This document shows, piece by piece, positions 6,183-13,729 of a stretch of DNA of 64,000 nt. Within the stretch, counting starts at the first letter, position 1. Each line of letters starts with the position of its first letter. The DNA is taken from assembly GCF_002113025.1 (NCBI RefSeq), contig NZ_NEJH01000002.1:496001-560000 (forward strand), read 5' to 3'. The translations under genes and the position numbers were made by a program. Below the pieces are notes generated by a model. The model was not told the origin of the DNA and did not search any database. It worked only from the letters and a program-made list of their open reading frames with translations. This stretch comes from Pseudomonas sp. B28(2017). GTDB taxonomy: Bacteria; Pseudomonadota; Gammaproteobacteria; Pseudomonadales; Pseudomonadaceae.

Positions 6183-8885
6183 TCATGCGGCAGCCGCCTT
6201 AATGTGGTCCCAATTGTCCACATTCCAGCCAGCCAACTTCGCCTTCGCCCTCCAGGCGACGACCATCGCGCCCAGCTCGGCCGACTTGAGTGATGGGGGC
6301 GGGGAAGCATCCTGATCAACAGGGAAAAAGAACGCGCCGAACTTGCGATTGCTGCCATCGGTCCAGGGTATCGAACGCGTTTTTTCCACCTCGGAGTTGA
6401 TGAACAGCGAGAACTTCGTCTGGCTCATCACGTGTTCTTTGTTTCGCTGACACCACTCCAGGAACAGCGAATAGAGGTCGGTGGAAAGACAAGCACCCCA
6501 CAGCCCCTGACCCAGCTCGCTGTACTTCCACAGGTGCAAAAACGTCTGCCAGCCGGCCCGACTCAAGGCCACCAGCCGTTCACGGGCATCAGTAGAGGGC
6601 GGTCGAGTCCGCTGGTTAAAGTCGCCGCAATCGATCGACAACAGCCAGCCATACAGCGCCGCGACCCCGCCCTGCTCCAACTCTTGCCCAATGGCTTTCT
6701 GGCGTTCGACCGACAATGTCTCCAAAGGCCAAACCACCAGCATCCGGCGATCGCTGTCACTGATAGGCCACGGCATAATCTCGTTGCTCAGGAACACCGC
6801 GTTCATATGGTTGGCTTCCTCCCAACCGTTGATGAACTTGGACTCCATTCGCACCGTCTTGCCAGTAACGAGGTGCTTGATCTTGCCCACCTGGTTGTAA
6901 CGCTGATCCCGACTCACAACCTCTTCGAACACAGCCCACAACTTCCGGCTTTGCCAAGCGTTGAAATTACTTTCCAGCTGGGTCTGACCAACCGTCGCGG
7001 CGTACTGCCCGTAAAGCTGGCCCAGGGTATCGGCGAAAAAAAGACTCTTACCCGATCCTTCCATGCTGGAGTGCATCAGCACTGCGGTATCCATCTTTGC
7101 GCCAAGGTGCTGCAACGGATACGCAAGCCAACGCGTCAGCCAGAGCACCGCCTGCTCATCATGGTTGCACAGGAACGAAATCAGCCACCGCAGGTTGGCG
7201 CAGGCCGCATCGTCCCTGATCGGTTCCAGTGGCAGCCCGTCAAAGGTATTGATGTACACCGCTGGATCCTTGGTCATCGTCGGGTCAAACACGATGTGGT
7301 CCACGTCCACCGTGCGGCGCTCGCTGCTGTTCAACCACAACGCATAGGCGTCACCCAAGGCCATTTTCACGGCACCTTCAGCCACCCGACGCTTTTTCTC
7401 CCGATCCCAAACATCCTTCGTGCCATCGATGTACACGTAGCGCTCGGTCGGCGGCATGCCGAAAGCACCACCCTTTTTGCCCGACATGCGTCGCGCCTGC
7501 TCGATGTCGCGCACATGGTCATCAGAGATCAGCTTGCGCCGCTCGGTGTCCTCCAGCCACTGTTTGGCCAGGGGCTTACCTACACGGGCTTCAAACGCAG
7601 ACTTCTTCATCTGCCGCGATTGGTCGAAGTCCCAGACGTGCGTTGTTCCCTCCACCAGTGCAAAACGCCGGAGAACGTGTTCAAGGGTCAACGCCTCCCC
7701 CGCACCCCCATCGGGAGCTGGAGCGGCCTCGCTGCTTTCGTCGTTCGCACAGCTCGGCGCGCTCGTCTCACCGGATGGGGTTGGGGGAAGATCACGCGGG
7801 TCAGGGCGCGATGAATGCTGCATTCCCAGCATTCGTGCAGCATCCTTCACGGCCTTGGACTGATCACCGCCGTGCTCGAGCAAACAGAAAACCTCGAAGG
7901 CATCGTTCTGGTGACCGTTGGCCAGCGGATCGGCGCCGTGGTGCGAGTAGACCTTGCCCTCTTCGCTGATCGTCACCCCTGGCAGCCCGGTACTACTCTG
8001 CGGATAAAGCCATTTGCTGCCACGCTTGATGTAACCGTGTGCGCGCAAAAGCTCTTCAACATCATGGCAGCGGTTGAACTCATCGATCACCGACGGGCGA
8101 TTGCCCACCGCCGCAACTGGTCGTTTGGCAACCTTCGCCGGCGGCGTTGATGGCTTGATCGCCCAAGGGCACGCTGCCTCAGCATCGCGCTTGAAAAACT
8201 CCCAGCCTTGCCAGATGTTCAGCAAGTCAGTAGTCAGCGTCGGCAGACCATCAGTGGCATTCGGCGGCGTTCGCCAGGTGTAAGGCTTGCCAGTACCTGG
8301 ATGAATCGAAGGCGGGAACACATCCTGCACCAGGCCAGCGCGCAGCTCGAACACCGTGAAACGCTTGTACTCTTCAGCCTCGGCGCGTGCCGCAGCGTCA
8401 CCGTCCGCGTCGCCTTGGTCTTTTGCCGCCTTGGCCTTAGCCATCAGACCTTTGTGAATCGAACCATCAGGGTCTTTTTCATTCGGCCACGACAAAGAAT
8501 GCCGGGTCAGCTCGACGCCGTCCGGCATTTTGAAAACCACCCGGAAGCGCGCAGGGTTACCGACAATAGTCGGATACACCACCGCCATGGCATCCAGATC
8601 TACGCCCAGCAGTTCATACAGCACATGCCGCGTCCACTGAACGTCATCAACGTCCAACGAGCAGATACGGCTTGGCCCAAGCACGACGCCTAGGTTGTGG
8701 TTAGGGTTTCGTTGCCAGAAAGCTTCAGCCACAGCGGCGTCAGTGATGTATCCGCCCGGCTTGTTCCACCCCATACCCTTCGGGCCTTTCTCACCGGGCT
8801 CAATAGAGACCAGGGCCAGGTTAAAGTTATCGATGTAACGTTTTGCCCAGTTGGCGATGGCTATTCCTTTGGCCGGTTCAGTCAT
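6183..8885 (-). CDS. Phage primase-polymerase/helicase fusion
   Basis: This 900-residue replication protein combines an N-terminal bifunctional primase-polymerase module with a C-terminal superfamily 3-type helicase. In the first, the acidic metal-binding motif LDVDD sits near residues 77-81, with a basic FRVVFKMP strand about 35 residues later. In the second, Walker A EGSGKS is near residue 611, Walker B-like LWAVFEE near 650, and a sensor/arginine segment SDSDRRML near 705. The helicase part resembles DUF5906-type proteins. It would unwind and prime phage DNA from the origin. GGGAGG precedes the ATG, which overlaps the stop of the zinc-finger gene upstream. The iteron array follows immediately downstream of its stop. 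Confidence 0.88.
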   Translation of the reverse strand: MTEPAKGIAIANWAKRYIDNFNLALVSIEPGEKGPKGMGWNKPGGYITDAAVAEAFWQRNPNHNLGVVLGPSRICSLDVDDVQWTRHVLYELLGVDLDAMAVVYPTIVGNPARFRVVFKMPDGVELTRHSLSWPNEKDPDGSIHKGLMAKAKAAKDQGDADGDAAARAEAEEYKRFTVFELRAGLVQDVFPPSIHPGTGKPYTWRTPPNATDGLPTLTTDLLNIWQGWEFFKRDAEAACPWAIKPSTPPAKVAKRPVAAVGNRPSVIDEFNRCHDVEELLRAHGYIKRGSKWLYPQSSTGLPGVTISEEGKVYSHHGADPLANGHQNDAFEVFCLLEHGGDQSKAVKDAARMLGMQHSSRPDPRDLPPTPSGETSAPSCANDESSEAAPAPDGGAGEALTLEHVLRRFALVEGTTHVWDFDQSRQMKKSAFEARVGKPLAKQWLEDTERRKLISDDHVRDIEQARRMSGKKGGAFGMPPTERYVYIDGTKDVWDREKKRRVAEGAVKMALGDAYALWLNSSERRTVDVDHIVFDPTMTKDPAVYINTFDGLPLEPIRDDAACANLRWLISFLCNHDEQAVLWLTRWLAYPLQHLGAKMDTAVLMHSSMEGSGKSLFFADTLGQLYGQYAATVGQTQLESNFNAWQSRKLWAVFEEVVSRDQRYNQVGKIKHLVTGKTVRMESKFINGWEEANHMNAVFLSNEIMPWPISDSDRRMLVVWPLETLSVERQKAIGQELEQGGVAALYGWLLSIDCGDFNQRTRPPSTDARERLVALSRAGWQTFLHLWKYSELGQGLWGACLSTDLYSLFLEWCQRNKEHVMSQTKFSLFINSEVEKTRSIPWTDGSNRKFGAFFFPVDQDASPPPSLKSAELGAMVVAWRAKAKLAGWNVDNWDHIKAAAA

Positions 8886-9085
8886 CGCCGAGCCTCCCGC
8901 AACCCCTGACAGTCAACGCAGGTTTGGCAACCCGCAATCGTCTGCTGTCGAAGCAACGGGATAGCTTCGTCGCAATCCGCGCAGAACTGCGCGCTGATGC
9001 GGCTTGATGGCGCACGGCGGCTGCGCTGAAGCGCAACGTCGAGCAGGTATTGCGCCTGGTCATTGGCGCGATCGATGTCATCCAT
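8882..9085 (-). CDS. DksA/TraR-type C4 zinc-finger protein
   Basis: The product is 67 residues. It carries a four-cysteine zinc site (FCADCDEAIP, then 17 residues to CQTCVDCQG) in the spacing of the TraR/DksA family, preceded by a short helix. TraR-like phage proteins bind the RNA polymerase secondary channel and act without ppGpp, so a role in redirecting host transcription is likely but inferred. The ATG at 9085 is chosen because TGGAGGA lies just upstream; an earlier in-frame start adds ten residues without a ribosome-binding site. It overlaps the CII-like gene by 8 bases and the primase gene by 4. Confidence 0.82.
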   Translation of the reverse strand: MDDIDRANDQAQYLLDVALQRSRRAPSSRISAQFCADCDEAIPLLRQQTIAGCQTCVDCQGLREARR

Positions 9086-9566
9086 TGACACGGTCCTCCA
9101 TCGCCTGACGGGCACCTGCCATGATGCCGAGGATTTCGCGGATCACGTCCATGCCGCACTTTTCCAGTGCCTTCACTTCGTGAAGCTCCCAGACGTTGTC
9201 GGCAGCACCATCGTGCATCGCGGCAACGAACTCACCGGTTTCGCCGAGCAACTTGCCGACGGCCTTCAACGCATCGCGAGTTGCCGGTACCGGTACCGGG
9301 CGATACCAAACCGCACCTGCCGGACGCATCAGCGCATCGAGCAACCGCGAATCACTAGTCAACCTGATCAGCTCTTCCAGCTCATCAGGATTCAGCCAGC
9401 GGCGCTCTTCATCGAGCTTGAGTTTCTTCTGGAGGGTGTCATTGTCCAACACCATGTCAAAGGCAAGGGCGGTGATTCCGCCCTTGTAGTCACGACCAGC
9501 ACGATAGATCGCCTGGCGTAATGGAAGGACCGGACCAGCGTCCGGCAACAGATCTGTTCGACTCAT
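9078..9566 (-). CDS. Phage regulatory protein, CII/CP76-like
   Basis: This 162-residue early protein belongs to the phage CII-like (Phage_CP76) group. The N-terminal half contains ALAFDMVLDNDTLQKKLK, a helix-turn-helix-like unit, followed by LNPDELEELIRLT. A linker with PAGAVWYRPVP and a C-terminal helical part that may oligomerise complete it. These proteins regulate early promoters or establish lysogeny. The ATG at 9566 is chosen over in-frame starts up to 9701 because AGGGGA precedes it and the family N-terminus begins here. The ribosome-binding site lies in the loop of a 7-bp hairpin at 9569-9589. Confidence 0.75.
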   Translation of the reverse strand: MSRTDLLPDAGPVLPLRQAIYRAGRDYKGGITALAFDMVLDNDTLQKKLKLDEERRWLNPDELEELIRLTSDSRLLDALMRPAGAVWYRPVPVPATRDALKAVGKLLGETGEFVAAMHDGAADNVWELHEVKALEKCGMDVIREILGIMAGARQAMEDRVNG

Positions 9567-9568
9567 AA

Positions 9569-9589
9569 CCGTAAATCCCCTGTTTACGG
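9569..9589 (-). promoter_or_regulatory. Hairpin presenting the CII-like gene's ribosome-binding site
   Basis: CCGTAAA (9569-9575) and TTTACGG (9583-9589) form a perfect 7-bp inverted repeat with a 7-base loop. On the minus-strand mRNA the loop reads CAGGGGA, which is the Shine-Dalgarno sequence of the CII-like gene, two bases before the ATG. It may be an mRNA structure controlling translation, or a palindromic protein-binding site in DNA. The sequence alone does not separate these. Confidence 0.55.
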
Positions 9590-9704
9590 TGTAGCCACAG
9601 GCCAGGGTAATCCCTATCCTACGACCACGACCGATGTGCATGTGCTGTGTGTCGTCGTAGCTGGGCTGGGGGATCTTTGGTGAGAGGCCCCAGCCCGGCA
9701 CCCT

Positions 9705-9932
9705 TTAAGCAGCGTTGGAACCGCGAAGGTAAGCCCAGTCAATGTCTGCACGAAGTTGCTCGCAAGTGACTAAGCCAGCCGACTCTCGCTCGATACCGAC
9801 CGCCAAAGCGGCGCCGGCGCGACGGTTGCCATAAGCGACCTGCTTCAACTGGCCGACTGAAGTACCGCATCGGCTTGCGAATGCATCCATCGCAGCCTTA
9901 TCAAGACTCTTCAAATACTCGTGCAAGGTCAT
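9705..9932 (-). CDS. YdaS/Cro-like DNA-binding protein
   Basis: This is a 75-residue helix-turn-helix protein (MTLHEYLKSLDKAAMDAFAS, then CGTSVGQLKQVAYGNRRAG) of the YdaS/Cro type, ending in DWAYLRGSN. As the first gene of the leftward lytic transcript, directly opposite the CI-type repressor, it occupies the Cro position of the switch. The ATG at 9932 is certain: an almost perfect AAGGAGGTGA lies just upstream. A 138-base spacer separates it from the CII-like gene; this contains the 9-bp inverted repeat 9663-9671/9688-9696 with a 16-base loop. Confidence 0.82.
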   Translation of the reverse strand: MTLHEYLKSLDKAAMDAFASRCGTSVGQLKQVAYGNRRAGAALAVGIERESAGLVTCEQLRADIDWAYLRGSNAA

Positions 9933-9954
9933 GTTCACCTCCTTCTGGACGCCG

Positions 9955-9983
9955 AGATTAGCAACTGCTAAAGCTTTCAGCAA
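9955..9983 (-). promoter_or_regulatory. Leftward early promoter (lytic)
   Basis: On the minus strand TTGCTG (complement of 9978-9983) and TAATCT (complement of 9955-9960) are separated by 17 bases, a good sigma70 match. The -10 element is embedded in the operator at 9958-9971, and the -35 in the operator at 9977-9990, so repressor binding would block it. It would transcribe the Cro-like, CII-like, zinc-finger and primase genes. Confidence 0.75.
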
Positions 9984-10011
9984 TAGCAAACCGTAATTTA
10001 CTGTTTGCTAA
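9958..10011. promoter_or_regulatory. Repressor operators, left cluster (three sites)
   Basis: Three 14-bp sites share the palindrome TTAGCA-NN-TGCTAA. Site 9958-9971 is perfect; 9977-9990 and 9998-10011 each match 11 of the 12 or fewer fixed positions only partly, with one better half. Their starts are 19 and 21 bases apart, about two helical turns, as in lambda OR. They lie between the divergent Cro-like and CI-like genes and overlap the leftward promoter. The same motif recurs beyond the repressor gene at 10839-10877. Confidence 0.75.
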
Positions 10012-10031
10012 CGGGAAGCGATGATTGGGGA

Positions 10032-10778
10032 ATGGATATAAAGAAGATGCGAGTTCAGGTTCTGCGTGACTTGATGGGCGAAAAAACCCAGAAAGAGTTC
10101 GCCGACCAATACAACCTAGACGCCTCATACCTGTCGCAATTGCTCAACGGGCATCGATCGCTGGGTGAGAAAGCGGCAGCAAATCTTGAAGCGAAAATTG
10201 GTCTTGCTGAAGGCACACTGACAGTGCCGTCCGTCTCGATGCGCGCGCCCGCGCCAGGAGCGCCGCATACGCCAGAGAATCAAATCGTCCCAAGCAACGC
10301 CGAGTATCTCGGCCCCATAGATGTTTGGGACGACGATACCCCCTTGGATGATGACGAGGTCTACGTGCCGTTTCTTAAGGAAGTTGAACTGTCCGCTGGA
10401 AGCGGCCGGACTGCTGTCCATCAGTCCCACAAGCAAAAGCTTCGGTTCGGCAAGATGACCCTGAGGCGGCAAAACGTCCAGGCAAATGAAGCAGTCTGCG
10501 TAACCGTTAACGGCAACAGCATGGAACCCGTTCTCCCTCACGGGAGCACCGTAGGGGTTGATCAGGGTTGCACAACCATCACGGACGGAAAAATGTATGC
10601 GCTGAATCACGGTGGCCAGCTGCGAGTTAAAACGCTGTACCGGTTACCTGGTGGAGGCATCAGGATGCGTAGCTATAACCGAGAGGAGCATCCAGACGAA
10701 GAGTACAGCGCGATCGAACTGCTCAAAAACGAAATCATCGTGATCGGTAAAGTCTTCTGGTATTCCGTGCTGCTATAA
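10032..10778 (+). CDS. Prophage repressor, CI/LexA (S24 peptidase) type
   Basis: This is the lysogeny repressor. The N-terminal helix-turn-helix (KTQKEFADQYNLDASYLSQL) is followed by an acidic linker and a LexA-like S24 peptidase domain. Self-cleavage features are all present: an Ala-Gly bond at about residues 122-123 (LSAGSG), the catalytic serine in GNSMEP near residue 163 and the lysine in RVKTLY near residue 200. It should therefore be inactivated by RecA during DNA damage. The start is uncertain. The ATG at 10032 gives 248 residues but the purine-rich sequence touches it; an in-frame ATG at 10047 and a TTG at 10005 are alternatives. A terminator follows at once. Confidence 0.92.
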   Translation: MDIKKMRVQVLRDLMGEKTQKEFADQYNLDASYLSQLLNGHRSLGEKAAANLEAKIGLAEGTLTVPSVSMRAPAPGAPHTPENQIVPSNAEYLGPIDVWDDDTPLDDDEVYVPFLKEVELSAGSGRTAVHQSHKQKLRFGKMTLRRQNVQANEAVCVTVNGNSMEPVLPHGSTVGVDQGCTTITDGKMYALNHGGQLRVKTLYRLPGGGIRMRSYNREEHPDEEYSAIELLKNEIIVIGKVFWYSVLL

Positions 10779-10796
10779 CCGACTCCTACTCAAAGA

Positions 10797-10820
10797 ACCC
10801 GCCATGTGCGGGTTTTTTTT
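10797..10820 (+). terminator. Intrinsic terminator of the repressor gene
   Basis: ACCCGC-CATGT-GCGGGT followed by a run of eight T bases, beginning 19 bases after the repressor stop. A six-base-pair stem with a long U-tract gives a strong rho-independent terminator and insulates the repressor transcript from the rightward operon. Confidence 0.93.
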
Positions 10821-10838
10821 GCTCTCCACAAAACTAAT

Positions 10839-10877
10839 TTAGCATCTGCTATTGCATGTTTATTTAGCTATTGCTAA
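10839..10877. promoter_or_regulatory. Repressor operators, right cluster (two sites)
   Basis: Two near-perfect copies of the left-cluster palindrome (TTAGCA-NN-TGCTAA) lie at 10839-10852 and 10864-10877, each with one mismatch in the fixed positions. The second overlaps the rightward promoter. Together with the sites at 9958-10011 they bracket the repressor gene, the arrangement of OL and OR around cI in lambdoid phages. Confidence 0.8.
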
Positions 10878-10880
10878 TTT
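10852..10880 (+). promoter_or_regulatory. Rightward early promoter
   Basis: TTGCAT (10852-10857) and TAATTT (10875-10880) are separated by 17 bases, a good sigma70 promoter. Repressor operators cover both elements. It would drive the rightward operon from 10918 to the excisionase and integrase genes, comparable to lambda PL. Confidence 0.75.
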
Positions 10881-10917
10881 TGCGCTCGTATCTACCTCTC
10901 ACCAAAGAGTACGAGCC

Positions 10918-11124
10918 ATGCAAACCACACAGCACAGCAACACCTGCTGCCCCGTCTACCTGCACCCCGCCGCGTGCAGCAGCCGCGCAGCAGTCGAAGA
11001 GATCCAGCGCCGCACCGGCCTGCTGGTCATCACCACCCCCAAAGGTCGCTCCGCTGCCATCAAGCCAGCCGAAACCGCCACTATCGCCGACGACACCCGG
11101 CCGTTCGGAGGTGATGCAGCATGA
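10918..11124 (+). CDS. Small phage protein, unknown function
   Basis: This is the first gene of the rightward early operon, 38 bases after the promoter -10. The 68-residue product has an N-terminal cysteine pair (NTCCPVYLHPAACSS), a helix with AAVEEIQRRTGLLVI and an acidic tail. I do not recognise a family. Similar small proteins are common as leading genes in Pseudomonas prophage early operons. The ATG at 10918 is preferred to an in-frame start at 10852, which would fall inside the promoter. Its stop overlaps the next start as ATGA. Confidence 0.65.
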   Translation: MQTTQHSNTCCPVYLHPAACSSRAAVEEIQRRTGLLVITTPKGRSAAIKPAETATIADDTRPFGGDAA

Positions 11125-11498
11125 ATTGCTACGTGATCCCTCTCGCTAAACAAGAACTGCTGCATCAAATGCTGCAGGTTGGCGGCGCCGCCGAATGCCC
11201 GCTCCAGCGCCCCGAACAAACCATCCTCGCAAAGTTTGATGTCGAGCTCACCGACACCCATGCCGTCATCAGCGTGGACTTCGGCGAGCACACCGGCCAA
11301 CTGAGCCTCAAGCGCTCCGACAGGGCCAACCACCTGCACTTGCGGGACTTCATCCAGGACGTTGCGAACGGCCGTATCGAGTCAGCAGAGCCTTGCCCAC
11401 CGGCCGCACTGCCGGGTAGTGCACTGGCCCAAGTCGACCAGGTGCTGGCCAAGTCCGAGGCATTGCTTGAACACGTCCGCAAACTGATCGCCGCCTGA
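11121..11498 (+). CDS. Phage protein, unknown function
   Basis: This 125-residue protein starts at an ATG overlapping the previous stop by four bases. The N-terminal part looks like a compact alpha/beta domain (KFDVELTDTHAVISVDFGEH), and the C-terminus is a helix (LAKSEALLEHVRKLIAA). There are no membrane segments or known catalytic motifs. Its place in a tightly packed early operon suggests a host-takeover or regulatory role, but nothing in the sequence defines one. Confidence 0.65.
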   Translation: MNCYVIPLAKQELLHQMLQVGGAAECPLQRPEQTILAKFDVELTDTHAVISVDFGEHTGQLSLKRSDRANHLHLRDFIQDVANGRIESAEPCPPAALPGSALAQVDQVLAKSEALLEHVRKLIAA

Positions 11499-11506
11499 GG
11501 TCTGCC

Positions 11507-11782
11507 ATGAACCGCACCCTGGACGAAACGGCCGCCGTGCTCGGCCTCAAACCTCGGAAGTTTCGTGAACAACTGCGTGCCCTCCGCGTGCTGACGCAAA
11601 GCGGCGACCTTGCAAGCCACCACCGTGGCAGCGGCCATCTGTTTTCAGACCCGCGCAGCGTCCAGATCGGCACCACCAGCCGCTACAAGCACTACGCCGT
11701 GGTGATGGTCACCGAAGCCGGTGTGCCATGGCTGGCAAAAAAGTTGGGCATCACCATCACGCACAAGGACGCCGCCGCATGA
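11507..11782 (+). CDS. KilAC/antirepressor-domain-like DNA-binding protein
   Basis: The 91-residue product resembles the C-terminal KilAC domain of phage antirepressors. An N-terminal helix-turn-helix (LDETAAVLGLKPRKFREQLR) is followed by short strands and the characteristic ending VTEAGVPWLAKKLGI. Full-length antirepressors carry an extra N-terminal domain (Bro-N or similar), which is absent here, so this is a stand-alone KilAC module. It probably binds DNA or a repressor. It lies 8 bases after the upstream gene, and its stop overlaps the next ATG. Confidence 0.7.
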   Translation: MNRTLDETAAVLGLKPRKFREQLRALRVLTQSGDLASHHRGSGHLFSDPRSVQIGTTSRYKHYAVVMVTEAGVPWLAKKLGITITHKDAAA

Positions 11783-12162
11783 AAACCAATACCGCCAACG
11801 CATACACGCAGGCCCTGGGCGCACTGAAGCTGATCCCGATCTACCTCAACTGCCCGGGCGTCATCAGCCGCGCAACGCTGGTCGGCGCCTCCACCGAAGC
11901 GGTGCAGCTACTGGAAAGCATGCCAGTGCTGAGCACCGAACTGGCCGAGGTATTTCGCTGCGTCAACAACGTGATCGAAGACGGCCAGGTGGCCTACGTC
12001 ACCCCCACCAACTCACCGGAGTACCCCTTCGGCGCCGTGGTCGCGGATGCACAGGGCCAGATCTGCGCCGCCGCCATGGGCAAAAGCAAAGAAGGCCTCG
12101 CCGAACTGATTCGACTCAAGTTGGCGCCCCGATCGGAGGGGTTCGGGGAGGTCGCAGCATGA
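11779..12162 (+). CDS. Phage protein, unknown function
   Basis: The 127-residue product, starting at the ATG that overlaps the KilAC-like gene's stop, has no recognisable family. It is predicted to be soluble: N-terminal helices (AYTQALGALKLIPIYLNCPG) are followed by a strand-rich region (VAYVTPTNSPEYPFGAVVAD). Translational coupling on both sides indicates that it belongs to the same early transcript. An upstream in-frame start at 11728 would overlap the preceding gene by 55 bases and is less likely. Confidence 0.6.
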   Translation: MKTNTANAYTQALGALKLIPIYLNCPGVISRATLVGASTEAVQLLESMPVLSTELAEVFRCVNNVIEDGQVAYVTPTNSPEYPFGAVVADAQGQICAAAMGKSKEGLAELIRLKLAPRSEGFGEVAA

Positions 12163-12401
12163 GCAACACCCTGGACCAGCTTCGCAAACAGTTCGCCACA
12201 CCCTGCCCGTCGCTGACGGCAGTACGTGAGCACTACTTCACCCACATCCGCACCGACCGTTACTTGCTGAGCGAAATCAAGGCAGGCCGAATCGCGCTGA
12301 TCGTGACACGCCTGCACAACTCGGCGCGGGCAAAGCCGGTGGTGTACCTGCACAACCTGGCCGCCTACCTCGACGCCCAAGCGCCGAAGCAAGCGGCCTG
12401 A
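12159..12401 (+). CDS. PrtN-like (pyocin activator family) protein
   Basis: This 80-residue protein matches the PyocinActivator/PrtN pattern in its C-terminal two thirds: a helix with LLSEIKAGRIALIVTRL followed by KPVVYLHNLAAYLDAQ. The LxxLAxYLDA ending is the most diagnostic part. PrtN activates pyocin genes by binding P-boxes after RecA-dependent relief of PrtR, and short relatives occur in temperate phages, where they may act as excisionase-like or transcriptional activators. The start overlaps the previous stop as ATGA. Which promoters it acts on cannot be told from this window. Confidence 0.72.
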   Translation: MSNTLDQLRKQFATPCPSLTAVREHYFTHIRTDRYLLSEIKAGRIALIVTRLHNSARAKPVVYLHNLAAYLDAQAPKQAA

Positions 12402-12460
12402 TCAAACGGTGGCCCCTGCCGTCCAGGGGCGGACAACTTGTAACCAATGAGGCACAGCAC

Positions 12461-12802
12461 ATGAGCAAAGCACGCCCCTTCATCGACACGCTACGGGACA
12501 TCGAGGCCGGCGGCCTGCTCGATGAACTGAGCGAGGCCCAGTTCAACTTGGTCGACGCCATTCGCCTGTCCGGCAAAGGCGGGAAGCTGGTCATCGAACT
12601 GAACTACAAGCCCGATGGGCGCGGCCAGATGAACATCAAGGCTGACGTGAAGGTGAAGGAACCGGTTCTGTCCCGTGGCACGTCCCTGTTCTTCCTGACG
12701 CCAGAAGGCAACCTCACCCGCCGCGATCCCCGCCAGCAGGACCTTGCCCTGCGTCCGGTCGAGGAAGACGACAAAGCACCACTGCGACACGTCGCACCGT
12801 AA
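12461..12802 (+). CDS. Phage protein, unknown function
   Basis: This 113-residue protein is found upstream of a DUF2303 gene, as often in Pseudomonas prophages. It starts with a helical part (FIDTLRDIEAGGLLDELSEAQ), then has a beta-strand region (GKLVIELNYKPDGRGQMNIKADVKV) and a disordered acidic tail. GAGG lies ahead of the ATG. No known catalytic motif is visible. The conserved pairing with the DUF2303 gene suggests that the two act together, but neither function is established. Confidence 0.65.
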   Translation: MSKARPFIDTLRDIEAGGLLDELSEAQFNLVDAIRLSGKGGKLVIELNYKPDGRGQMNIKADVKVKEPVLSRGTSLFFLTPEGNLTRRDPRQQDLALRPVEEDDKAPLRHVAP

Positions 12803-12835
12803 CGATCACTCACCACCGCAACTGGAGCACATCCA

Positions 12836-13657
12836 ATGCAAGAAGCAATCAACCACCTGGTCACCATCGCCCAGTCACTGGGCAAGCCACAGGATCACCC
12901 CAAACTGCCTGCGCCGTTCGCCCTCGTCCCTGATGGCGTGCAGATCAAAGACCTCGAAGGCTTGCTGAACGCACCGACGCGCATCCGTCAGGGCGTCAAA
13001 GTTCTCGATGCAGACACCTTCATCGCCTATATCAATCGCTACGCCACTTCGGCATCGGTCGTGTTCTGTGACGGCCCTGAAGGCCGGACATTCAAGGGCG
13101 TTCTCGATTACCACCAACCGGACCAACCGTCGTGGGGCCAGCACGTCGCGGTTTACCAATGCCCGATCAGCATTGAGTGGGGCCGCTGGAAGAGTTCAGA
13201 TCGCAAGAAGATGGACCAGGCAACGTTTGCCGAATTCTTCGAAGACAACATCAAAGACATCACCGTCCCCGAAGGCATCCCCGGCGCACCATCAGCCGCA
13301 GACATGCTGGAAATCAGCCGCACCCTCGAAGCGAAGAAAAACATCAGCTTTCGCCAAGGCACCCGCCTCGACAACGGCCAAGTCCAGCTCACCTACAACG
13401 AGCAGATCGACGGCCAGGCCGGCGAAACCGGTCAGCTGAAAATCCCCGAGCAGTTCTACATCGGTGTGAAACCTTTCCTCGGCGGCGACGCTTTCTGCGT
13501 AGCGGTGCGCTTCCGCTACCGCATCCAGGAATCGCGCCTGGTCATGTGGTTCGAACTGGTTCGCCCGGACAAAGTGCTGGAAGAGGCCTACACCACCGTT
13601 CGCGCCAAGATCCAAGGCGCGATCAACGACGTTCCAATGTACGAAGCCACCCTCTAA
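12836..13657 (+). CDS. DUF2303 (YfdQ-like) family phage protein
   Basis: The 273-residue product has the features of the DUF2303/YfdQ family found in lambdoid prophages: an N-terminal region with a VLDADTFIAYINRY segment, a middle GVLDYHQPDQPSWGQH motif, and a C-terminal strand-rich region (PFLGGDAFCVAVRFRYRI). The molecular function of the family is not established. It is normally placed near recombination and early genes. It is the second of a two-gene pair with the 113-residue protein upstream and is followed by a 72-base gap. Confidence 0.8.
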   Translation: MQEAINHLVTIAQSLGKPQDHPKLPAPFALVPDGVQIKDLEGLLNAPTRIRQGVKVLDADTFIAYINRYATSASVVFCDGPEGRTFKGVLDYHQPDQPSWGQHVAVYQCPISIEWGRWKSSDRKKMDQATFAEFFEDNIKDITVPEGIPGAPSAADMLEISRTLEAKKNISFRQGTRLDNGQVQLTYNEQIDGQAGETGQLKIPEQFYIGVKPFLGGDAFCVAVRFRYRIQESRLVMWFELVRPDKVLEEAYTTVRAKIQGAINDVPMYEATL

Positions 13658-13729
13658 CGACTGCAACACCCCGCCGCCGTCCTCTCACCAACGATCCCGG
13701 CGGCGGGCTCTAATTGAGGAACACAGCAC

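Noticed and set aside
5851..6186. Coding frame through the repeat array
   Set aside because: The translation is a low-complexity product of the CCCAACACA repeats, without a ribosome-binding site, so the region is treated as non-coding.
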